A stretch of 8,412 nucleotides of DNA from Gammaproteobacteria bacterium RBG_16_57_12 (GTDB lineage Bacteria; Pseudomonadota; Gammaproteobacteria; RBG-16-57-12), in contig MGXL01000143.1 of NCBI GenBank assembly GCA_001801365.1, positions 1 to 8,412 of the forward strand, written 5' to 3'. Position 1 is the stretch's first letter; every line of letters starts with the position of its first letter. Below are positions 1 to 5,442 of the stretch, one piece after another. A program made the translations under genes and the position numbers. The notes beneath the pieces were generated by a model. That model had not been told where the DNA came from, did no database searches, and saw only the letters and a program-made list of their open reading frames with translations.

Positions 1-99
1 TAGCAAACAAGGAAAGAATTGAGATTGAGGGGAATAAGCTTGATTCTTCTGGCTTATAGAGTCTTATAACGAGACCATTCAGGTGCTCCGCCGTACAGA

Positions 100-133
100 A
101 AAAAGTGTCGATCCTATCGTCACGCCACTTTTT
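100..133. other. Nested hairpin upstream of the RAYT gene
   Basis: An outer perfect 8-bp stem pairs AAAAAGTG (100-107) with CACTTTTT (126-133). Inside it, CGAT (109-112) pairs with ATCG (116-119). The right arm ends in five T, so on the plus strand it could be a weak terminator for a gene lying left of the window, but the stem is AT-rich and the loop is long. The rest of 1-177 shows no recognisable coding sequence and is more AT-rich than the genes that follow. Confidence 0.25.
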
Positions 134-177
134 GCTGCTGGTGAGCTGCCGTAGGAACGGTCCTCTATCGCCGCAAT

Positions 178-687
178 GTGATTCCCGGGGCGCGTTACTT
201 TTTTACTGTAACACTGCTTGATCGCGCCTCACGGCGGCTGGTTGAGCGCATTGACGATCTGCGCGAGGCCATGCGTTCGGTGCAGGTGGAGCGCCCCTTT
301 GGTATCGATGCCGCGGTGATACTGCCCGATCATCTGCACTGTATCTGGATACTGCCGACCGGTGATGCGGATTATGCCCTGCGCTGGCGGGAGATTAAAT
401 CGCGGTTTTCGCGGAGGATACCGGCGGGCGAGCGTCGTTCCCTCGGGCGCAGCAACAAAGGTGAACGAGGTATCTGGCAACGACGTTTCTGGGAGCACAC
501 GCTGCGCGATGAACAGGATGTTGAACGGCATATCAGCTATATCCATTACAACCCCGTCAAACACGGGCAGGTGGCCCGTGTGACAGATTGGCCGTATTCA
601 TCGTTTCATCGTTATGTTCGGCGGGGCATTTATCCGGCGAATTGGGCGGATGGCGGCGATCGTGTGGAAGGGGATTTTGGCGAATAA
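178..687 (+). CDS. REP-associated tyrosine transposase (RAYT, Y1 family)
   Basis: A 169-residue protein of the Y1 (HUH) transposase superfamily, RAYT branch. These single-strand nucleases recognise REP palindromes and are usually single-copy chromosomal genes. Visible hallmarks are the N-terminal PGARYFFTV strand (residues 3-11), the metal-binding HxH motif DHLHCIW (His52, His54), the segment IWQRRFWEH, and SYIHYNPVKHG, where Tyr121 aligns with the family's catalytic tyrosine; Tyr124 lies beside it. Family members usually begin M-x-x-YRR-x-x-x-PG. Here the codons for YRRN sit directly upstream of the GTG at 178, in frame from an ACG at 157 with no stop between, so the GTG start probably clips the conserved N-terminus. 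No Shine-Dalgarno sequence is evident before the GTG. A REP-like element follows 16 nt after the stop, as expected for a RAYT locus. Family assignment is firm; the start and present activity are uncertain. Confidence 0.88.
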   Translation: MIPGARYFFTVTLLDRASRRLVERIDDLREAMRSVQVERPFGIDAAVILPDHLHCIWILPTGDADYALRWREIKSRFSRRIPAGERRSLGRSNKGERGIWQRRFWEHTLRDEQDVERHISYIHYNPVKHGQVARVTDWPYSSFHRYVRRGIYPANWADGGDRVEGDFGE

Positions 688-703
688 GATTGATGTGCAT
701 ATA

Positions 704-739
704 CCCAGGTTTCGCAAAAGACGCTCAACCCAGGCTACG
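704..739 (-). repeat. REP-like palindrome, eroded, next to the RAYT
   Basis: Read on the minus strand, 722-739 is CGTAGCCTGGGTTGAGCG, followed after a short loop by GCGAAACCTGGG (715-704). From memory of the family, REP elements next to gammaproteobacterial RAYTs commonly have the form GTAGCCTGGGTTGAGCG...GCGAAACCCAGG, with arms CCTGGGTT and AACCCAGG pairing. The first arm is intact here. The second reads AACCTGGG, two transitions away from the pairing form, so the hairpin is imperfect. The element occupies much of the 84-nt gap before the chitosanase-like gene. No second copy was found in the window. Confidence 0.55.
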
Positions 740-771
740 TTTGCCATATCGAAAAAACAAGGACAATAAAT

Positions 772-1713
772 ATGCTGACTACCACCCAAAAGAAAACCGC
801 TGAAGCGATCGTCAATCTCTTTGAAACCGGCGAGGTGTGCGGCGATTACGGTCAGGTCACGCTGATCGCGGGCGATACCGGCCATCTTACCTTTGGCCGG
901 TCGCAGACCACGCTGGGCTCTGGCAATCTGCATGATCTGCTGCAACGTTACTGCTCCAATCCGGGCGCGCGGTTCGGCGCGCGGCTTGCGGCAAGCCTGC
1001 CGCGCTTTGCGGCGGGTGATTTGACTCTGGACACGGATTTGAAGCTGCACAACGTTCTGCGCGCCAGCGCCGATGATCCGGTGATGCGCGATACGCAGGA
1101 TGCCTTTTTCGACGAGGCCTATTGGCAGCCGGCGGCCCGCGCGGCCGGGCGCCTCGGCATCACCACTCCGCTGGGTGTGGCGGTGGTGTACGACAGCTTT
1201 GTGCACGGCTCATGGAAGGCGATCTGTGAGCGCACCATCAAGAACGCGGGTGATGTCGCCAGCGCCGGTGAACGACCATGGATCAGCGCCTATGTCGCTA
1301 CCCGCCGCGCCTGGCTCGCCACGCACCCACGCGCCGATCTGCGTGCCACGGTCTATCGCATGGAGGCCTTTCAACGCCTGATCGACCAGGGCTACTGGGG
1401 GCTGGACCTGCCGCTGGTGGTGCGCGCGAAGGAAATCTCCGTCGCCACGCTCCTTGCTACGCCGCCGGGATGCTACGACGGCCCGGAGCCAGGCACCCGC
1501 ATGCTGACCTTGCAATCGCCGCTCCAGCGCGGGCTGGATGTGCGCCTGCTGCAACTCGGCCTCTCCGAGCGTGGCGCGGACATCAAGGCCGATGGCATCT
1601 TTGGCCAAACGTCGATGCGGCGCATCAGGGAATATCAGTCCACCCACGGCCTGCCCGCCACCGGCGTGGCCGATGTGGCGTTGATGGCGCAACTGACCGG
1701 TTCATCCTCGTGA
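772..1713 (+). CDS. GH46 chitosanase-like hydrolase with C-terminal peptidoglycan-binding domain
   Basis: A 313-residue protein. Residues about 5-235 resemble glycoside hydrolase family 46 (lysozyme-like fold), whose characterised members cleave beta-1,4 links in chitosan. Glu18 in IVNLFETGE and Asp35 in AGDTGHLTFG match the paired acid residues of that family (Glu22 and Asp40 in Streptomyces N174 chitosanase) with nearly the same spacing. Other supporting segments are VVYDSFVHGSW and RATVYRMEAFQRLI. Residues about 245-308, with ADGIFGQTSMRRIREYQSTHGLPATGVAD, form a PG_binding_1 domain. That combination suggests cell-wall glycan as substrate, but this is inference. No signal peptide or membrane segment is visible at the N-terminus. 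The ATG at 772 has a good ribosome binding site (AAGGA, 759-763, 8-nt spacing). No convincing terminator follows; the control region of the small RNA begins 46 nt after the stop. It appears monocistronic. Confidence 0.85.
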   Translation: MLTTTQKKTAEAIVNLFETGEVCGDYGQVTLIAGDTGHLTFGRSQTTLGSGNLHDLLQRYCSNPGARFGARLAASLPRFAAGDLTLDTDLKLHNVLRASADDPVMRDTQDAFFDEAYWQPAARAAGRLGITTPLGVAVVYDSFVHGSWKAICERTIKNAGDVASAGERPWISAYVATRRAWLATHPRADLRATVYRMEAFQRLIDQGYWGLDLPLVVRAKEISVATLLATPPGCYDGPEPGTRMLTLQSPLQRGLDVRLLQLGLSERGADIKADGIFGQTSMRRIREYQSTHGLPATGVADVALMAQLTGSSS

Positions 1714-1759
1714 TCAAATGAGCGGGCACGCCCGTAGCCTGAAATTCTGGCAACCGCTC

Positions 1760-1777
1760 TGTAGGAAAAATCTTATA
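1760..1777 (+). promoter_or_regulatory. GacA/UvrY-type upstream activating box
   Basis: TGTAGG, six bases, then CTTATA: 10 of 12 conserved positions match the GacA/UvrY consensus TGTAAG-N6-CTTACA with exactly the canonical spacing. Its centre lies about 170 bp before the proposed RNA start, comparable to the far-upstream position of this box at Pseudomonas rsmZ and E. coli csrB. It would bind the phosphorylated response regulator of the GacS/GacA (BarA/UvrY) system. The weight of the call comes from the combination with the GGA-rich RNA downstream. Confidence 0.6.
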
Positions 1778-1841
1778 TTTCTGTGGGCGCTGGCATTGCG
1801 CTGTTTAAATAAAATGATTCCGGCGCGAACAGTTATAACGA

Positions 1842-1854
1842 CATCAATGGGTTA
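1842..1854 (+). promoter_or_regulatory. Candidate IHF site between activator box and promoter
   Basis: CATCAATGGGTTA matches the IHF consensus WATCAANNNNTTR at every fixed position except the first (C instead of A/T). It lies between the GacA-like box and the promoter, where DNA bending would bring a distant activator to RNA polymerase, as described for csrB- and rsmZ-type promoters. A near-match of this length can occur by chance, so the location is the main argument. Confidence 0.4.
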
Positions 1855-1904
1855 CTCCTGTCTTGCATGTGTATTGGCGTGTAGTCGTCCTGCGTAATGG
1901 CGTG

Positions 1905-1932
1905 TTGTAATAAGCCCTGATTTTGCTAAGCT
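1905..1932 (+). promoter_or_regulatory. Probable sigma-70 promoter of the GGA-rich RNA (extended -10)
   Basis: An extended -10, TGC followed by TAAGCT (1927-1932), keeps the three most conserved -10 positions (T, A and the final T). A partial -35, TTGTAA (1905-1910), stands 16 nt before the -10 hexamer. Transcription would begin near 1939. The imperfect -35 fits a promoter that needs activation. No better-spaced pair was found between the GH46 stop and the GGA cluster. Confidence 0.45.
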
Positions 1933-1938
1933 GTTTTC

Positions 1939-2094
1939 ACACAAGCCGATGTAACGGCCGCATCAGTACGGATGACCCGGTATTCTGAGGGAGGGACAAC
2001 GGAAATACGCAGGGAATCCTCAAAGGGAGCGAGGGGGAGCGGGATGCTCATGCAGGACAGGCGAAGCGGAAGACACCCCGCTTCGCCTTTTTTT
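1939..2094 (+). ncRNA. RsmZ/RsmY/CsrB-like CsrA-sequestering small RNA
   Basis: A predicted transcript of about 156 nt ending in a strong Rho-independent terminator. Between 1970 and 2070 there are ten GGA triplets (starting at 1970, 1990, 1994, 2001, 2013, 2026, 2036, 2042, 2055 and 2068), mostly as GGGA or AGGA. GGA is the core bound by CsrA/RsmA, and RNAs that sequester this regulator carry many copies, often in hairpin loops. Two such loops can be drawn: CCTC (2018-2021) with GAGG (2031-2034) around AAAGGGAGC, and GAGC (2037-2040) with GCTC (2046-2049) around GGGAT. ACGGATG at 1968-1974 is a good CsrA-type site. A GacA-like box, an IHF-like site and a promoter lie upstream. Neighbouring fdxA and mutS recall Pseudomonas rsmZ. 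The 5' end is inferred; which Rsm/Csr name applies cannot be settled from sequence alone. Confidence 0.78.
2060..2094 (+). terminator. Rho-independent terminator of the GGA-rich RNA
   Basis: A perfect 10-bp stem, GGCGAAGCGG (2060-2069) with CCGCTTCGCC (2078-2087), has an 8-nt loop and is followed by seven T (2088-2094). The T-tract exists only on the plus strand, so it serves the RNA and not the convergent nuclease gene, whose stop codon begins 5 nt further on. Confidence 0.92.
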
Positions 2095-2099
2095 GCGCG

Positions 2100-5012
2100 T
2101 CAACTCCAGGATTCGCGGCGGCAGATTCCGGCCATGACGCAACGGCCGCAGGTCTGCTCATCACCCCACGCCGGCAGCGGGCCGCCTGCTTTCAACTGCA
2201 CATACAGCTGATCCAGCCGGTATTGTATGCGTTCACTCAGGCTGGACAATTCCGCTTCGTCAAGAATCGACTTGCTGCCGAAGCTGTTGATATCCAGGCT
2301 CAGATATTCCACGGTGACGACAGCTTCAAACAGCAGGGCATAAAACGGCAACTGTACCGCCTCGCCATTTCTGACATCGTGGACATTGGGCAGTTTGCCG
2401 GTTTTGTAATCCACGACCGCGCGCTGTCCGGTGGCGGATTGATCGATCCTGTCCAGACGGCCGGTGATTGCATAGCCGGCCGGGCGTTGTTCGCTGACCG
2501 ATGCCTCCGTGCGCATGAGCTGCCAGTGCTCCTGCCGCCGGGCCTGCCAGTCGATATAGCGAGGCACCACGGCCAGCCAACGCTTCAGCCAGCCGCGGTG
2601 CTGGAAGTTGTCTTCCAGATCAGCCGCAAACACCGCCTGTGAAATCTCTCCCAGACATTCGATGGCGGCTTGCCTGTTCGTGAGGATGTCACCGCGAAAC
2701 GGCCCGGGCAGTCCCGGCACATCGCTATGAAAGGCCTGCAGGCAACGGTGCACATGTTGGCCGAAATCGGCCTTTTCCATGGCCTCGCGCACCTTGTCCG
2801 GCGGGGATAATTTAAGGCAGCGCGCGGCATAAAACTGATACGGGCAGTCCAGCAGTTGCTGATAGGCCGTGGATGAAAAGCTGGAAGGCACGAGCGTTCC
2901 TGGAATTTGTGGTTGCGGCATGCCGAGTTTTTCCGGTGCGCTTGCAGGCTCGCTGTTGATGACCTGGGCCTCGCGCCGGTGGCAGATGGCTTTGAGCCCC
3001 TGGTTTTCCAGGCCTTGCCCGTAGGCGATGGTGTGAAAGGCGTTCAGGTGTTCCACCCAGGGGCTCGGCGCGATGTCCTCGCCATCCTGGTGGAGGCGCA
3101 GGCTGATCAGCAGGTGTTGCGCGCTGTCCAGCAGGCGGCGGAAGTGGTGAAAGGTTTCATTGAGCCGATCCACGCTGCCGGCCAGCCCCAATTCACGGCG
3201 TACCGCGTCATTGAAAAAGGGCGAGTTCGCGCCGTTGCCGTGCAGAAACTCGCGCTCGGCCCCGGCGATGACCAGGGCGTCAAAGGATTGCAAGGGACTT
3301 TGTTTCAAACTCATCAGGCGCACCTGACCGCCGCTGACGGGCGGTTGAAAATTATATCGCTCCAGCGTGCGGCCCAGCCAGGTGCGAAATTCCAGCCAGT
3401 CCATGCGCAGTGTGGCGGCAAGCTGTGCGCCCGCCATCAGTTCCAGTTCCTGCAACAGACGCTGGCCGGCGGCGTCGCCATCGAAGGCCTGTCGCATGCC
3501 GAGTTGCGCCAGGCTGTCCAGGAGCGCGCGCAGGTAGGATGCCGCCGGATGCTTGCGTCCATCGAATACTTTCATCAGGGGCTGCGATGCCTGTTCCAGT
3601 CGATCAAGCAAGGCCAGCAGCGGGCGTGCATATTCCCCTTGCCCGGTGGGCAGTCTAGCCGCGCGTTGAGTGACCTGACGCCGATAACGTGAGAGATCAC
3701 GGTTGATGTTCTCATGCAGAATGATGTCCTGCTCCAGACGATAAACGGCCGTCAACAATTGCTCGCGGCCCCAATCCGGCAGAATGAAGGAAGATTTCAG
3801 CAAGTCCAGCAAGGGCCGATAGGCGAAGTCTTCCTCGATCACCCGCAGCCAGGCCTCCAGGGCGCTGGCCGCGCTGGTGGTGGATAACGCCCAGCCGGCG
3901 CTGTCGTCAAGACTGATACCGGCACGCTCCAGCAGGGCGCGGATGCGGCGTGCCAGCCGCCGGTTTTCCGTCACGATGCCAACGGTCTGGTGCCCGTCCA
4001 GCAGCCACTGGCGCACCTGCACGTCAACCGCGCGGGCCTCTTCCTCGGCATTGCCGGCATAGAGCAGGGCAAGGCGTCCGGCGAGCGGGCTTTGCGGGTA
4101 CTGGCGGGCGAAGACCTCGGCTCGCTCTTTGAGGGTGTGGTCCTGTGGCAGGTACACCGCATCGAGCAGGGCGGTGTAGGCCGATGGCGGCTCGGGCTGT
4201 AAGGGCGTGATCGCGAGTTGTGCTGCGAGTTTGCCGATGGCCGCCTGCGGATGCAGTTTATCGGCATCGATGTCCGCCGCAGGCAGGCCGTGGATGAACA
4301 GCGTGGCCTGATGATTCTTGAGGAGGGTTTGCAGCCAGAGATGCTCAGCCCGTGACAGGCGAGTGAAGCCGGCCAGATAAATCGAGCGGCGTTTTTTCGC
4401 TTCATCAAGGGAGTGATGCAGTCGCTGCAAGTAAGCGGTGCAGGGCTCCAGCATTTTCATGGACTGCAAATCCCTGTGCCAGGCGTGCCACAGGGTGTGT
4501 ACGATGTTTGCCTCGCGGCCGAGATGTTTCATCGCTTGTTGCAGACCATAGGCTTGGTGTAATTTTTTAATGAAACTGTCAATGTCCGGCGGCAGATCGA
4601 TCTGGTTGAGCGTCAGTTCATCGAACAGGCGAATCAGTTCATCCACCAGCCCCCAGGCATTGGCATTGCCGAACAACTGACTATGCTCGCGCAGGGCCTT
4701 GAATAACACGATCTCGCGGCTGTGTTCATCGATCACGCGCCGGCTCAGCGGCTGTGTATTGATCCAATCGCGCAGGGTGGTGATCTCGGGGCCCAGCAGG
4801 GCCTGATGCCCGGCCTGCGCGGCCTGTTCCAGCAACAGGCCGCGCAGCCGCGGGGCGGCGTCAAGGCCGGGCAGCAGGATGGAACAGCGGCTTAAGTCGG
4901 GCAGGTGTTGTGCGTGGTGTTGCAGCAGCGTGTGGGCGAGGGCAGCCAGCAGATCCTGATGATAGGGGATGGCCCAAATCTGTCCCGCTGTGCTGCCCGG
5001 CGTATCGCTCAT
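2100..5012 (-). CDS. AddB-like PD-(D/E)XK nuclease with Fe-S cluster motif (probable DNA repair protein)
   Basis: A 970-residue protein resembling the family annotated as probable DNA repair protein (TIGR03623), related to AddB of the AddAB helicase-nuclease that processes double-strand breaks for recombination. The N-terminal two thirds looks like a degenerate helicase-type region without a visible Walker A motif. The nuclease lies near the C-terminus: FGQHVHRCL (around His755), GRLDRID (Asp854), VVDYKTG (Asp868, Lys870) and QLPFY (Gln887). One cysteine in LLDCPYQFY (Cys723) and a C-x2-C-x5-C group at the end (Cys955, Cys958, Cys964) match the iron-sulfur staple of AddB. The ATG at 5012 is chosen because the open frame upstream overlaps fdxA and encodes no family sequence there. 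It has no clear Shine-Dalgarno and starts 17 nt after the fdxA stop, suggesting coupling. No AddA-like helicase gene is adjacent. Family identity is firm; biological role is inferred. Confidence 0.88.
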   Translation of the reverse strand: MSDTPGSTAGQIWAIPYHQDLLAALAHTLLQHHAQHLPDLSRCSILLPGLDAAPRLRGLLLEQAAQAGHQALLGPEITTLRDWINTQPLSRRVIDEHSREIVLFKALREHSQLFGNANAWGLVDELIRLFDELTLNQIDLPPDIDSFIKKLHQAYGLQQAMKHLGREANIVHTLWHAWHRDLQSMKMLEPCTAYLQRLHHSLDEAKKRRSIYLAGFTRLSRAEHLWLQTLLKNHQATLFIHGLPAADIDADKLHPQAAIGKLAAQLAITPLQPEPPSAYTALLDAVYLPQDHTLKERAEVFARQYPQSPLAGRLALLYAGNAEEEARAVDVQVRQWLLDGHQTVGIVTENRRLARRIRALLERAGISLDDSAGWALSTTSAASALEAWLRVIEEDFAYRPLLDLLKSSFILPDWGREQLLTAVYRLEQDIILHENINRDLSRYRRQVTQRAARLPTGQGEYARPLLALLDRLEQASQPLMKVFDGRKHPAASYLRALLDSLAQLGMRQAFDGDAAGQRLLQELELMAGAQLAATLRMDWLEFRTWLGRTLERYNFQPPVSGGQVRLMSLKQSPLQSFDALVIAGAEREFLHGNGANSPFFNDAVRRELGLAGSVDRLNETFHHFRRLLDSAQHLLISLRLHQDGEDIAPSPWVEHLNAFHTIAYGQGLENQGLKAICHRREAQVINSEPASAPEKLGMPQPQIPGTLVPSSFSSTAYQQLLDCPYQFYAARCLKLSPPDKVREAMEKADFGQHVHRCLQAFHSDVPGLPGPFRGDILTNRQAAIECLGEISQAVFAADLEDNFQHRGWLKRWLAVVPRYIDWQARRQEHWQLMRTEASVSEQRPAGYAITGRLDRIDQSATGQRAVVDYKTGKLPNVHDVRNGEAVQLPFYALLFEAVVTVEYLSLDINSFGSKSILDEAELSSLSERIQYRLDQLYVQLKAGGPLPAWGDEQTCGRCVMAGICRRESWS

Positions 5013-5029
5013 GTAGACAGGGACAGGGT

Positions 5030-5353
5030 CTATCGCTCCAGATATTGCAGTTTGCCGGCCTTGCCATTCCATGAGTCGGCATCGGCGGGCGCCGGCTCCA
5101 TCTGGGAGAGCACCGGCCATTGCTTGGCCAGTTCGGCATTCAGGGCAATGTAGCTCTGCTGATCCGCCGGGACATCGTCTTCGGCGAAGATGGCATTGGC
5201 AGGGCATTCCGGCACGCACAGGGTGCAGTCGATGCATTCATCCGGATCGATGACCAGGAAATTCGGCCCGGCATGAAAACAGTCGACAGGGCATACCTCG
5301 ACGCAGTCAGTGTATTTGCATTTGATACAATTTTCCGTAACAACATAGGTCAT
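5030..5353 (-). CDS. fdxA: 7Fe ferredoxin FdxA ([3Fe-4S][4Fe-4S])
   Basis: A 107-residue cytoplasmic electron carrier with the same length and cysteine pattern as Azotobacter vinelandii ferredoxin I. Counting the initiator Met, Cys9, Cys17 and Cys50 should hold the [3Fe-4S] cluster, and Cys21, Cys40, Cys43 and Cys46 the [4Fe-4S] cluster. The extra cysteines Cys12 and Cys25 are also present, as in the Azotobacter protein. The C-terminal tail ending [11 protein letters not shown] is family-typical. The start MTYVVTENC is favoured over a 24-residue upstream extension because it matches the family start and has GGAG 7 nt upstream. A candidate promoter lies in the gap after mutS. The AddB-like gene follows 17 nt after the TAG stop, probably in the same transcript. 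Confidence 0.95.
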   Translation of the reverse strand: MTYVVTENCIKCKYTDCVEVCPVDCFHAGPNFLVIDPDECIDCTLCVPECPANAIFAEDDVPADQQSYIALNAELAKQWPVLSQMEPAPADADSWNGKAGKLQYLER

Positions 5354-5391
5354 GGCAGGTCTCCGGAATGGTTGCTCACTTTGACGGACAT

Positions 5392-5420
5392 AATTTACGT
5401 GCTCTGGCGTGACTTGGCAA
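5392..5420 (-). promoter_or_regulatory. Candidate sigma-70 promoter for fdxA
   Basis: On the minus strand, TTGCCA (5420-5415, 5 of 6 to the -35 consensus) is separated by exactly 17 nt from TAAATT (5397-5392, 4 of 6 to the -10). It lies in the 89-nt mutS-fdxA gap and would give a leader of about 30 nt before the fdxA start. No terminator with a T-tract was seen after mutS, so fdxA may also be read from the mutS transcript. Confidence 0.5.
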
Positions 5421-5442
5421 TGCATGATGATAGATGCCGTTA

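Noticed and set aside
39..70. Possible promoter TTGATT...TATAAC upstream of the RAYT
   Set aside because: The spacer is 20 nt, too long for a confident sigma-70 promoter, and no other feature supports it.
598..1206. Minus-strand 202-codon open frame
   Set aside because: Antisense to both the RAYT 3' end and the GH46 gene; no recognisable domain.
1722..1735. Short GC hairpin (CGGG-CACG-CCCG) after the GH46 stop as a terminator
   Set aside because: Only 4 bp plus a wobble and no T-tract follows; too weak to call.
1972..2211. 79-codon open frame on the plus strand starting inside the GGA-rich region
   Set aside because: It runs through the terminator hairpin and into the antisense of the nuclease 3' end, has no ribosome binding site at proper spacing, and resembles no family. 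The RNA interpretation explains the sequence better.
2907..3692. 261-codon plus-strand open frame
   Set aside because: It lies fully antisense to the AddB-like gene, whose motifs are clear. GC-rich coding DNA often leaves long open antisense frames, and no family resemblance was seen.
5013..5237. 75-residue N-terminal extension of the nuclease frame
   Set aside because: It overlaps fdxA in another frame and is arginine- and cysteine-rich without family similarity; MSDTPGSTAGQIWAIPYHQ at 5012 is the natural start.
5354..5425. 24-residue N-terminal extension of FdxA
   Set aside because: 7Fe ferredoxins begin at MTYVVTENC, which has its own GGAG ribosome binding site; the extension would cover the promoter region.
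5421..5440. GCAT...ATGC hairpin just after the mutS stop as a terminator
   Set aside because: The stem is only 4 bp and there is no T-tract on the minus strand; the fdxA -35 element begins immediately after it.
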